A stretch of DNA of 12,997 bases from a bacterium (GTDB taxonomy: Bacteria > Desulfobacterota > Anaeroferrophillalia > Anaeroferrophillales > Tharpellaceae): the NCBI GenBank assembly GCA_029935295.1, contig JAOZKP010000055.1, forward strand, positions 1 through 12,997, read 5' to 3'. The position numbers and the translations under genes are program-made. Under the pieces are notes generated by a model. The model made no database searches and was not told the origin of the DNA. It saw only the letters and a list, made by a program, of their open reading frames with translations. Positions 1-6,982 of the stretch are shown here, piece by piece (within the stretch, counting starts at the first letter, position 1; each line of letters begins with the position of its first letter).

Positions 1-88
1 TGCTTCGCCCACTTCGAAGGGGACAGAGCTCAGCCCGCTTAGGGCATAAATGCCCACGCTGGAGGTCTGTCCCCACATCAAGGCAATT
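1..88 (-). repeat. REP-like nested palindrome downstream of livG (edge of window)
   Basis: Outer stem GGGGACAGA (19-27) with TCTGTCCCC (66-74), then CAGC (31-34) with GCTG (58-61), and an inner GGGCAT-AA-ATGCCC hairpin (42-55). The left flank TGCTTCGCCC is identical to that of the element at 3294-3371, and both have 8 bases before GGGG. The right flanks also align (ACATCAAGGCAATT here, AATCTTGACAATT there). The central stems differ in sequence but keep their pairing. It may extend past base 1. It begins about 20 bases after the livG stop and could also act as a 3'-end hairpin for the liv message. Confidence 0.65.
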
Positions 89-110
89 TGAAGTTGTGAA
101 AAAACGTCAT

Positions 111-1301
111 CTATTGGGCTCCCAAGTAAGCTTCAATTACTTTGGGGTCCCGACGAATCGCTTCCGGGATACCGGAAGCGATCAGTTCACCGTGATCGAG
201 GACAAAGATGCGATCGGCAAGATTCATAATAACTTTCATATCGTGTTCGATAATCAATATTGCGATTCCGGCCTGGCTGATGCGGCGCACGAGCGTAATC
301 AGCTCCCGGGATTCCGTCGGATTCATCCCGGCTGCGGGTTCATCCAGCAGCAGCAGTTTGGGCTCGGTCGCCAGAGCCCGGGCGATCTCAAGACGCCGCT
401 GATCGCCGTAAGGCAAAGCTCCGGCCCGACTTTCAAGCTGTTTGCCAAGGCCGACAAAACGCAGACATTCAGTTGCTTTGGTAGCTGAATCAGCTTCTTC
501 CCGTCGAGCCCCGGGGAGGCAGAAAACCGCTCCGAAAAAATTGGCTTTGGTGCGACAGTGGCGCCCAAGTTTGACATTATCAAGGACTGACAGGGAGGAA
601 AAAAGGCGGATATTCTGAAAGGTGCGCCCCATTCCCAGCTGGGTGACGGCATCAGCCCGCAGATGCTGACCGAAAGCCTCTCTGACCCGAGAGAGATTGA
701 ACATTATCAGTAGTGCCAGCGAGCCGATCAACAAAACTATCGCTCCGGGCACCAGCAGCGGATAAAAGGGAAAGAGACCGAAAAAACTTATTTCAGAAAA
801 GTTTGTACTCTGAGCGAGCCAGACGGCACCACAGACAACATCAACCAGCGCAAAAATTATCAGCAGTAATCGGCTCCAGGGGCGAAAATAACTTAAGGGA
901 CGGAGTAAATAAATCCGAAAAATTGCCAGTAAAGAGAGCACCAGCACCGCCTCCAGCCGGAAAAATGTATCCGGCCAGACAACCCCTAAAACCAGCGGCA
1001 GCCAGAGCAGGGAAAGCCCGGCAAAGACCTGACTCAAACTGAGAATCAAAAGTCTGGTCACCGGCAGGACCACACTTACCAGACTCTGTCCGGCAAATGT
1101 GATTGTCCCCGAAGTCGGCACGGTTACCTGATTCAAACAGTTAAAAAAAGTGGTTTTCCCGGCCCCGTTCGGGCCGATCAGGGCAACTATCTCACCCGCC
1201 TTGACATCCAGTGAAACATCCTTGACTGCGGTCAGGCCGCCGAATTTTTTCACCAGCTTATGGGTTTGCAAAAGAAGATTTTTAGATTTTCGTTCAGCCA
1301 C
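111..1301 (-). CDS. livG: LivG-type ABC transporter ATPase with an inserted membrane domain
   Basis: The ATP-binding subunit of the Liv importer, but 396 residues long instead of about 255-260. All catalytic elements are present: Walker A GPNGAGKT (43-50), Q-loop Gln229 in GRTFQNIRLF, a LivG-type signature LPYGDQRRLEIARAL (296-310), Walker B LLLLDEP (316-322), D-loop region GMNPTE and H-loop His353. Between GTITFAGQSL (65-74) and LRADAVTQLGMGRTFQ (214-229) lies about 135 residues of hydrophobic sequence. I read four spans in it: about 81-108, 114-133, 143-163 and 180-202. Arginines cluster in the central loop (RPLSYFRPWSR) and after the last span, so both ends face the cytoplasm. No frameshift is needed. 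It starts with GTG, with AGGGG just upstream. The motif after Walker A reads CLNQVT instead of the usual LTG. Confidence 0.93.
   Translation of the reverse strand: MAERKSKNLLLQTHKLVKKFGGLTAVKDVSLDVKAGEIVALIGPNGAGKTTFFNCLNQVTVPTSGTITFAGQSLVSVVLPVTRLLILSLSQVFAGLSLLWLPLVLGVVWPDTFFRLEAVLVLSLLAIFRIYLLRPLSYFRPWSRLLLIIFALVDVVCGAVWLAQSTNFSEISFFGLFPFYPLLVPGAIVLLIGSLALLIMFNLSRVREAFGQHLRADAVTQLGMGRTFQNIRLFSSLSVLDNVKLGRHCRTKANFFGAVFCLPGARREEADSATKATECLRFVGLGKQLESRAGALPYGDQRRLEIARALATEPKLLLLDEPAAGMNPTESRELITLVRRISQAGIAILIIEHDMKVIMNLADRIFVLDHGELIASGIPEAIRRDPKVIEAYLGAQ
666..1079 (-). other. Predicted four-span membrane insert inside the LivG ATPase
   Basis: Covers residues 75-212 of the livG product, from just after the beta-hairpin following Walker A to just before the helix leading into the Q-loop. 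The segment is rich in Leu, Val, Phe and Ile and contains helical stretches long enough to cross the membrane, one probable periplasmic loop (STNFSEISFFGLF, about 165-177) and an Arg-rich cytoplasmic loop. I do not recognise it as any named domain. Boundaries are approximate, set by where similarity to ordinary LivG stops and resumes. Confidence 0.8.
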
Positions 1302-1309
1302 AAGCGCCC

Positions 1310-2281
1310 CTAATCCTTTTCCAACGGCAGGAGGCCGGCCGGCCGCCAGCGCATCATCACGACAATCAGGAGACCGAAAATAAGGTAACGGGCGTTGCTG
1401 AACTCAGACGGCAGGACAATCCGTAAGATCTCGGTCAGAGGAATCAGAACCAGAGCTCCGACCAGAGCCCCGGTAATGCTTCCCATGCCACCGAAAACAA
1501 TCAGGCAGAGAATCAGAATCGATTCCCAGAATTTAAACATATCGGGGTGGATAAAACGAAACCAGCGGGCGTAGAAGGCCCCGGCCAGAGCCCCGATCGC
1601 CGCACTTAAAGCAAAGGCGATTATTTTATAACGGGCAACATTGACCCCGACGCACTCGGCCGCAACCTCATCCTCCCGGATCGCAAACCAGGCCCGGCCC
1701 AGACGTGAGCTCCGGATTCTGACGACCACCCATAAGACCAGAAGGAGAAAGAAAAAAATCAGATAATAGGTCTGCCAGGGTTGGTTCAGGGCAATCCCGA
1801 AAAAATCGGGCCGGGCAATGCCTGGAACCCCCATCGGCCCCCGGGTGAGCCAAAGCTCATTTTTGATAACCAGAATAATCAGCTCGGAAAAACCGAAGGT
1901 GACAATCGCAAAATAGTCATCTGAGAGCCTTAAAGTCGGCGCCCCGCGCAAGATGCCCCAGACGGCACCGTTAAGGGCCGCCAGCGGCAGTACCAGCCAT
2001 AAACTCCACTGATAATAGACCGTAAGCAGCCCAGCAGTATAGGCGCCAATACCGAAAAATCCAACATAACCCAGATCAAGCAAACCGGTAAATCCGGGCA
2101 CGACATTAAGCCCTAAAGCTAAGACCATATAGACCAACGTCAGGGTCGCAATCCGAATAATATAGGGCCCGGCAATCCCCATCGGCAGCCAGGGCAGGAC
2201 CAGAACCACGGCCAGAAGCGGCAGATAGAGTTTTTTATCGCTGAAAAGACGATCGTCCAAATGCAAAGCTTTATTCGTCAT
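1310..2281 (-). CDS. livM: Branched-chain amino acid ABC transporter permease LivM
   Basis: The second inner-membrane permease of the importer, 323 residues. Family motifs include LALGLNVVPGFTGLLDLGYV (54-73), PTLRLSDDYFAIVTFGFSELI (115-135), the coupling loop AIREDEVAAECVGVNVARYK (200-219), GGMGSITGALVGA (264-276) and RWRPAGLLP at the C-terminus. The ATG at 2281 is preferred over the TTG one codon earlier because AAGGG lies seven bases before it. It starts 11 bp after livH and ends 8 bp before the livG start, so livHMG form one tight operon. Confidence 0.95.
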   Translation of the reverse strand: MTNKALHLDDRLFSDKKLYLPLLAVVLVLPWLPMGIAGPYIIRIATLTLVYMVLALGLNVVPGFTGLLDLGYVGFFGIGAYTAGLLTVYYQWSLWLVLPLAALNGAVWGILRGAPTLRLSDDYFAIVTFGFSELIILVIKNELWLTRGPMGVPGIARPDFFGIALNQPWQTYYLIFFFLLLVLWVVVRIRSSRLGRAWFAIREDEVAAECVGVNVARYKIIAFALSAAIGALAGAFYARWFRFIHPDMFKFWESILILCLIVFGGMGSITGALVGALVLIPLTEILRIVLPSEFSNARYLIFGLLIVVMMRWRPAGLLPLEKD

Positions 2282-2292
2282 CAAACCGCCCT

Positions 2293-3222
2293 TTACGCCT
2301 TATCTTTGGCAAAACGGCCGAAAAGTCCGGTCGGTTTAACCAAAATCACGAGAATCATAACCGCGTAAGCAATCCCGTCACTGTATGATGAGGAGATATA
2401 ACCGCCGCCGAAAACCTCGGCCAAACCCAGTATCCCGCCGCCGAGAATCGCCCCGGGAATACTACCGATCCCGCCTAAAACTGCCGCTGCAAAAGCTTTA
2501 ATCCCGGCAAAATAGCCCATTGTCGGATAGACCGCGTTGTAGTACAAACCAACCAGAATCCCCGCAACCCCACCAAGGCCGGAACCCAAAGCGAACGTAT
2601 AGGAGACCACCCGGTCAACATTGACCCCCATCAGCGCCGCCGCAGTTTTATCCTGGGCGATCGCCCGCATCGCCCGGCCGATTCTGGTGTAGTGGACAAT
2701 CAACTGCAAAATCACCATCAATGAAACTGCGGTGGCCAGAATCACCACCTGGAGCCAGCTGATAACAACATCACCGAACTGCAAGGCCGGAGCCGAAAAA
2801 AAAGCGGGGATAACTTCACGGGGAAAGGATTTTATCTGGGCGCCCCAGATCAGAAGCGCCAGGTTCTGGAGAAATATCGACATCCCGATCGCGGTAATCA
2901 ACGCCGCCAGCCGCGGCGCCCGGCGCAGAGGCCGATAGGCAACCACATCGAGCAAAACCCCGGCCAGAGCGCAAAAAATAACCGCAATAACTACTGCCAA
3001 ACCAAAGGGCAGGCCAATCCCGAAAAAACCGGTTACCAGTGAAAAGCTTAAAAAAGCCCCAAGCATATAAATCTCACCGTGGGCGAAATTTATCAACTGA
3101 ATCACCCCGTAGACCATCGTATAACCGACCGCAATCAGGGCATAAATACTGCCCAGGGTCACCCCGTTAACCAGCTGCTGCAGAAACAGGGAAGATTGGT
3201 CGAAAAGAGTATTCAGCATCAT
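2293..3222 (-). CDS. livH: Branched-chain amino acid ABC transporter permease LivH
   Basis: One of the two inner-membrane permease subunits of the HAAT importer. The 309-residue product is hydrophobic with about eight predicted spans. It has the family signatures INFAHGEIYMLGA (44-56), the cytoplasmic coupling loop RAIAQDKTAAALMGVNVDRV (186-205), GIKAFAAAVLGGIGSIPGAILGG (240-262) and VKPTGLFG near the end. Length is normal. The ATG (3222, with a second ATG next to it) lacks a visible Shine-Dalgarno and follows a seven-T run, unlike the other liv genes. livM follows 11 bp after the stop. Confidence 0.95.
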   Translation of the reverse strand: MMLNTLFDQSSLFLQQLVNGVTLGSIYALIAVGYTMVYGVIQLINFAHGEIYMLGAFLSFSLVTGFFGIGLPFGLAVVIAVIFCALAGVLLDVVAYRPLRRAPRLAALITAIGMSIFLQNLALLIWGAQIKSFPREVIPAFFSAPALQFGDVVISWLQVVILATAVSLMVILQLIVHYTRIGRAMRAIAQDKTAAALMGVNVDRVVSYTFALGSGLGGVAGILVGLYYNAVYPTMGYFAGIKAFAAAVLGGIGSIPGAILGGGILGLAEVFGGGYISSSYSDGIAYAVMILVILVKPTGLFGRFAKDKA

Positions 3223-3293
3223 TAAAAAAAGTTTCAGTTGACGGGAATTTTACTTGGGTCTCTCATAAAGTCACAACAGGTGACGGCAAACGT

Positions 3294-3371
3294 TGCTTCG
3301 CCCTCATAAACGGGGTCAAAGCTGGGGTGCTGACGCACCTTATACCAGCAATGACCCCAATCTTGACAATT
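3294..3371 (-). repeat. REP-like nested palindrome between livK and livH
   Basis: Three nested stems can be seen: GGGGTCA (3312-3318) with TGACCCC (3352-3358), GCTGG (3321-3325) with CCAGC (3345-3349), and GGTGC with GCACC around a TGAC loop (3326-3339). The element is flanked by TGCTTCGCCC on one side and a TTGACAATT-type end on the other. The same flanks and the same 8-base spacing recur in the element at 1-88. Family: an extragenic palindrome of the REP kind; the GGGGTCA/TGACCCC ends resemble those mobilised by REP-associated tyrosine transposases, although none is encoded here. Confidence 0.7.
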
Positions 3372-3407
3372 CGTAAAAGATAGCTGAATAGTTACGATTT
3401 TTTTACA

Positions 3408-4547
3408 TTACTGAAGCTGCTCTTCGGCACTAACCCACTTGCCATTTTTAACTATTTTGACAAAAGCGGCTTTTAAGCAGTCACCGTTTTTATCGAAATA
3501 GGTAGCTCCGGTAATTCCCTTATAGGCTTTCTCTTTGCTTGAGATGCCGGCAAGATAAGCCCGGACTTTCTCACGATCAAGACCGCCGGCGGCAATCGCA
3601 GCCGCGGCTATACCAACGGCATCATAGGTGTTGGCGGCAAACCAGTTGGGCTCGATCGAAAATTTCTCACGATAACGCTTAACAAAATCCTGCACCTTGG
3701 CCCCGCCCCGGTCAACCAAAAACGGCGTGGTGACAAAGAGGCCATCAGCATCGGGGTTTTTCAACATGATCTCATCATCAAGACCGTCAGCCCCGAAAAA
3801 GGCGCATTTCAAGCCTAAGCTCCGAGCCTGGGCGATCAGCAGGGTTGCCTGCGGCGCGTAGCCGGGGATAAATATTGCATCCGGCCGCATCATCTTAAAT
3901 TTACTCAGCTGCGCCTTGAAATCGGCGGTCTCGGCCATATAAGATTCAGAGCCGATCACTCTTAAACCCAGCTTTTTTGCCTGCCGGACGAAAGCCTCTT
4001 TAAGCCCCATAGCGTAATCGTTGACTTCATAGAAAATAGCGATCTTCTTAAATTTTTTCACCTGTTTTGCGTAACGGGCGAGAAAGTCTCCCTGAAAATC
4101 ATCTTTATAAACGTTGCGAAAATAGTAGGGGCTCGATTTACCAATTTCAGGATTGGTCGAGGCCGGGGTAATTGCCGGAAGCTTCGCCTCTTTGTAAATC
4201 GGCAGTGCCGCCAGGGTTGCGGAACTGCAAAGATGACCGATGACAATCGCCATCTCCGGGTTGTTGGCAAACCGGGTCGCGACAGCTGCCGCCTCTTTCG
4301 GGTCGCAAAGCTCGTCACCTAAAACGATCTCAACCATCTTGCCGTTGATGCCGCCGCTGGCATTAATCTCATCAGCTTTCAGCAGAGCCCCATTTTTTAC
4401 CCCCTCCCCAAATGACGCAAGCGGGCCAGTAAAGGGTGATGCCACCGGAATCTTAATCGTTTCTGCCTGAACTTGAGAAGTGCCGGTTACTATAAGCAGA
4501 CTCACCATAAAAACAAGTAATAAAACAGCGCTCAGATTTTTCTTCAT
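3408..4547 (-). CDS. livK: Branched-chain amino acid ABC transporter, periplasmic binding protein
   Basis: The periplasmic solute-binding subunit of a HAAT-family importer (type I periplasmic binding fold, Leu/Ile/Val-type). The 379-residue precursor starts with a typical Sec signal, MKKNLSAVLLLVFMVSLLIV, with a likely cleavage after VQA (residue 28); no lipobox cysteine is present. Conserved elements include PFTGPLASFGEGVKNGA, the INASGGINGK turn, IGHLCSSATLAALP and FRNVYKDDFQG. The ORF opens 29 codons further upstream, but the signal peptide and a G-rich Shine-Dalgarno at the preceding stop codon fix the start at 4547. Ligand preference within amino acids and related compounds cannot be read from the sequence. 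A 185-bp gap with a REP-like element follows before livH. Confidence 0.94.
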   Translation of the reverse strand: MKKNLSAVLLLVFMVSLLIVTGTSQVQAETIKIPVASPFTGPLASFGEGVKNGALLKADEINASGGINGKMVEIVLGDELCDPKEAAAVATRFANNPEMAIVIGHLCSSATLAALPIYKEAKLPAITPASTNPEIGKSSPYYFRNVYKDDFQGDFLARYAKQVKKFKKIAIFYEVNDYAMGLKEAFVRQAKKLGLRVIGSESYMAETADFKAQLSKFKMMRPDAIFIPGYAPQATLLIAQARSLGLKCAFFGADGLDDEIMLKNPDADGLFVTTPFLVDRGGAKVQDFVKRYREKFSIEPNWFAANTYDAVGIAAAAIAAGGLDREKVRAYLAGISSKEKAYKGITGATYFDKNGDCLKAAFVKIVKNGKWVSAEEQLQ

Positions 4548-4563
4548 CAATCGGTATCCCCCC

Positions 4564-5151
4564 TTAACTCTTGCCGTTAACCCACCACTCATTACTATCT
4601 TTACTGAACCACCATTCGGCCCAGTCAGTTTCACCCAGACTCTCCGCCAGAGACCGACCGGAGTCGGTCAAAAGCCGTTGCCGGGCCACGGCCAGCCATT
4701 TTTCAGCATAAGCATTGCCGAGATCCTGCTGCTCTTTCAATAGTACCATCAGAGCCAGCTGATCGGCATCGGCGGCAATTTTGGCCTCATAACTCTTTTT
4801 CTCTTCAAACTCTAAAACCAGTTCTCGAATTTCCACCCCGAAAAAGAGGGGCCGGCACATATCGTCAAGAGCTTTTTCTTCATCAACTTTGATATATTTT
4901 TTATTAACGTAATTATGATCCCCGGTGCGGGATTCAAGCATATCATGCAGCAGACAGAGCTTAAGAATCTTGTTCTCATCAACTTCGACGCCCTTCTCCT
5001 GCTCCATTTTAACCAGAGAAAAGGCTACCATCATCGACTGAAACACATGCTCGGCCACCGACTCTTTGCCACTGCCCAAAAACTGGAGGCCGCTGCGCGG
5101 CGTCCGCCGCAGCATCGCCGCCGTAAACAGAAATTCGGCAACACTCTTCAC
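4564..5151 (-). CDS. HD-domain phosphohydrolase (YfbR/HDDC2-like)
   Basis: A 195-residue protein of the HD superfamily, probably a metal-dependent phosphohydrolase related to the YfbR/HDDC2 5'-deoxynucleotidases. Metal ligands can be placed as His35 in SVAEHVF, His69-Asp70 in LLHDMLESRTGD and an Asp in AADADQLAL (128 or 130). The HD motif followed by E-x(3)-GD resembles YfbR, but the remainder diverges, so the substrate (deoxynucleotide or other) is not determined. The start is a GTG that overlaps the upstream stop as GTGA, with GAGG ten bases upstream. The C-terminal 25 residues are unusually Trp-rich (five Trp). livK begins 16 bp after its stop, so the gene may be co-transcribed with the transporter. 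Confidence 0.85.
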   Translation of the reverse strand: MKSVAEFLFTAAMLRRTPRSGLQFLGSGKESVAEHVFQSMMVAFSLVKMEQEKGVEVDENKILKLCLLHDMLESRTGDHNYVNKKYIKVDEEKALDDMCRPLFFGVEIRELVLEFEEKKSYEAKIAADADQLALMVLLKEQQDLGNAYAEKWLAVARQRLLTDSGRSLAESLGETDWAEWWFSKDSNEWWVNGKS

Positions 5152-5450
5152 AGTTGTAGAGCCTCTAATTCCCGCAGGCGCTCTAAAATCATATTTTTTT
5201 TGATTTTGCCAGCATTGTAAGCCATGTCATCTCCGGCCTCAAAAGCGGCTTTAATCTCCTGATCAATTCGGGCGACCCCGGCCGCCAGTTTGGTATATGA
5301 CTTCTTCAACTCGTCGGTAACCGACTCCAGATTTTCATCAAGACCATCTAAAGTCTTCTGCATCCATTCCGGATCATTAAAGCGCTCCACCGCAGGCCGC
5401 TCTTCCGCAATCAACCTGTCGGCACTTTGATCGTTACTGGTTTTATCCAT
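5148..5450 (-). CDS. Small helical protein of unknown function
   Basis: I do not recognise this 100-residue protein. It is charged, rich in Glu, Lys, Leu and Ala, and looks almost entirely alpha-helical, with probable coiled coil from about residue 30 to 70 and again at 82-98 (KIKKNMILERLRELEAL). There is no signal peptide, membrane segment or cysteine. It is a convincing gene: AAAGGA sits nine bases before the ATG, overlapping the yraN stop, and its own stop overlaps the GTG of the HD-domain gene as GTGA. The tight coupling suggests the two products act together or are needed in fixed proportion. No function can be assigned from sequence alone. Confidence 0.85.
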   Translation of the reverse strand: MDKTSNDQSADRLIAEERPAVERFNDPEWMQKTLDGLDENLESVTDELKKSYTKLAAGVARIDQEIKAAFEAGDDMAYNAGKIKKNMILERLRELEALQL

Positions 5451-5462
5451 AATAATTTTCCT

Positions 5463-5840
5463 TTATAATTCTCCGGGGAAAGCGTCTTGAAACCATTCAA
5501 TATTAACGATGTCAAAGCCGATTTTCCGAGCGACAATCGCGATCACATCAAAACGCAGATCACCCTCCCAGGGGTGCTGGTTCAGGTACCAGTCGGCAGT
5601 TTTAAGCAAACGCCGCTGCTTACGTATGGAAACCGCTTCTTGCGGCTCTGCCAGAGCTCCCTGACGCCGGGTTTTAACCTCACAAAAAATCAATTCCTCG
5701 GCCGACCCGGCAATAATATCAATTTCACCGAAACGGCAGCGATAGCCTCGTTCGACAATCCGGTAACCCCGGTTTACGAGATAGAGCGCCGCCTGTTCTT
5801 CACCCCAGGCCCCGAGCGTATGCCGAGTATCATTACTCAT
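5463..5840 (-). CDS. yraN: YraN/UPF0102 family nuclease-fold protein
   Basis: A 125-residue member of the YraN (UPF0102) family, whose predicted fold is that of a restriction-endonuclease-like nuclease; its cellular role is not firmly established. Family hallmarks are GAWGEEQAALYLVNRGYRIV (10-29), RFGEIDIIA (36-44), FCEVKTRR (52-59) and RFDVIAI (96-102). The presumptive metal-binding residues Glu, Asp41, Glu54 and Lys56 are intact, so the enzyme is predicted active. It starts 15 bp after rnhB, which is its usual neighbour, and its stop overlaps the Shine-Dalgarno of the next gene. Confidence 0.93.
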   Translation of the reverse strand: MSNDTRHTLGAWGEEQAALYLVNRGYRIVERGYRCRFGEIDIIAGSAEELIFCEVKTRRQGALAEPQEAVSIRKQRRLLKTADWYLNQHPWEGDLRFDVIAIVARKIGFDIVNIEWFQDAFPGEL

Positions 5841-5855
5841 AACGCACTCATAACA

Positions 5856-6476
5856 CTAAATTGATTTATATGTAAAGGTTTGACGATGCAGAGAGGTTGA
5901 ACCATAGCGGGTCAGAGCCCGACGATGAGCCACGGTACCATAGCCTTTATGCCGGGCAAATTCGTATTCAGGAAAAATACGATCGTAGTAGAGCATCTGC
6001 CGATCACGGATTACTTTGGCAATGATTGAGGCGGCGGCAACCGGCAAACAGAGTGAATCACCCCGGATTAAAGGGTATTGAGGCAGGGACAAAGGCAGAC
6101 GTTGACGACCGTCAACGACCACCAGATCATAATCTTGATTAAGCAGTGTCAGAGCCTTGACCATCGCCTGCAGAGATGCCTCAAGGATATTGATCCGGTC
6201 AATCTCAGCAGCGGAAACGACACCGACACCGATAGCATTCCCGGCAGTTACCAGTCGCTGAAAAAGCAACTCCCGCTTAACGGGAGTAAGTTTTTTTGAG
6301 TCATCAACCCCGGCCAGAATAAAGCCCGGTCGTAAAAGCACTGCGGCCGCAACCACAGGGCCGGCAAGACAGCCCCGGCCAACCTCATCTACCCCAACCA
6401 CAAGCGGGCGGCCCATGCGGGCCATAATTGAGTTTATGGCTTCTATCGGCAAACCCATCCATAAAAGTGTACACAC
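5856..6476 (-). CDS. rnhB: Ribonuclease HII
   Basis: RNase HII cleaves the RNA strand of RNA-DNA hybrids and initiates removal of misincorporated ribonucleotides and Okazaki primers. In the 206-residue version the catalytic D-E-D-D set is visible: Asp30 and Glu31 in VGVDEVGRG, Asp122 in VVVDGRQ and Asp140 in RGDSLCLPVAAASIIAKV, followed by RDR and HKGYGTVAHRRAL. The GDxxSxSIAAAS consensus is altered to GDSLCLPVAAAS, which keeps the Asp. The start is uncertain: the GTG at 6476 has AAGGGA about 12 bases upstream. In-frame ATGs at 6458 and 6425 lack a clear Shine-Dalgarno but leave N-termini closer to the family norm. It lies between rplS and yraN, a common gene order. Confidence 0.94.
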   Translation of the reverse strand: MCTLLWMGLPIEAINSIMARMGRPLVVGVDEVGRGCLAGPVVAAAVLLRPGFILAGVDDSKKLTPVKRELLFQRLVTAGNAIGVGVVSAAEIDRINILEASLQAMVKALTLLNQDYDLVVVDGRQRLPLSLPQYPLIRGDSLCLPVAAASIIAKVIRDRQMLYYDRIFPEYEFARHKGYGTVAHRRALTRYGSTSLHRQTFTYKSI

Positions 6477-6518
6477 ACCGAGTAGTAATCCCTTTGTGCA
6501 TACAGTATTGAAAACAGG

Positions 6519-6860
6519 CTAGTTGATGGTTCTGATCCGAGCAGCTTTACCGCGGAGATTCCGCATGTAGTAGAGTTTGGCCCGACGAACCCGACCACGG
6601 TTAACCAGTTCAATTTTATCAACCATCGGTGAGTGTACCGGGAAGGTTCTTTCAACCCCGATTCCGCCTGAAACCTTACGTACAGTAAAGGTTTCACGAT
6701 TACTCTCACCCTGGCGGCGCAGGACAAAGCCCTGGAAAATCTGAATCCGCTGTTTTTCACCTTCACGAATTTTGACGTGAACTTTCAAGGTATCACCGGC
6801 TTTAAACTCGGGAATATCCATCCGCAAACTGTTTTGTTCAATCTGTGCAATTGTGTTCAT
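6519..6860 (-). CDS. rplS: 50S ribosomal protein L19
   Basis: A large-subunit ribosomal protein at the 30S-50S interface. The 113-residue product is a full-length L19: MNTIAQIEQ at the start, then DIPEFKAGDTLKVHVKIREG, RIQIFQGFVLRRQGE, ETFTVRKVSGGIGVERTFP, and RVRRAKLYYMRNLRGKAARI at the end. The ATG is preceded by GGGAG at about 10 bases. In E. coli rplS directly follows trmD in one operon; here the two are separated by 208 bp containing strong inverted repeats, so rplS may have separate processing or its own promoter. rnhB follows after 42 bp. Confidence 0.97.
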   Translation of the reverse strand: MNTIAQIEQNSLRMDIPEFKAGDTLKVHVKIREGEKQRIQIFQGFVLRRQGESNRETFTVRKVSGGIGVERTFPVHSPMVDKIELVNRGRVRRAKLYYMRNLRGKAARIRTIN

Positions 6861-6933
6861 CTTATCACTTCTCCCGGAAAAACAATCGACGCCTCAGACT
6901 TAACTGTCTGTGGAACCAGATTTTATTCACTAA

Positions 6934-6952
6934 TGCGGGAACAAATCCCGCA
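6934..6952 (-). promoter_or_regulatory. Leader hairpin upstream of rplS
   Basis: A perfect 7-bp stem, TGCGGGA / TCCCGCA with a 5-base loop, lies about 75 bases upstream of the rplS ATG. No strong T-run follows it. It could be part of an rplS leader structure (regulation or processing) or an inefficient attenuator. I could not match it to a described L19 leader. Confidence 0.35.
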
Positions 6953-6982
6953 ACCAAAATAGGCTTTATCCGCCCGCAAATA

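Noticed and set aside
96..488. Plus-strand ORFs opposite livG and other genes (for example 96-488, 713-1042, 11888-12328)
   Set aside because: All lie antisense to well-supported genes, have no family features or ribosome-binding sites I trust, and have compositions typical of reverse-frame shadows.
111..1301. livG as two genes or a frameshift fusion artefact
   Set aside because: The reading frame is uninterrupted, the two halves complement each other exactly into one ATPase, and the hydrophobic segment keeps a coherent charge topology. A chance out-of-frame stretch would be unlikely to give this.
3270..3284. GTCAC-N5-GTGAC palindrome as an operator
   Set aside because: Only a 5-bp stem beside the REP-like element; too short and without a matching partner site to claim regulation.
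4548..4634. Longer N-terminus for the LivK precursor
   Set aside because: The extra 29 codons would place the signal peptide internally and overlap the end of the HD gene; the start at 4547 gives a normal Sec signal with an upstream G-rich site.
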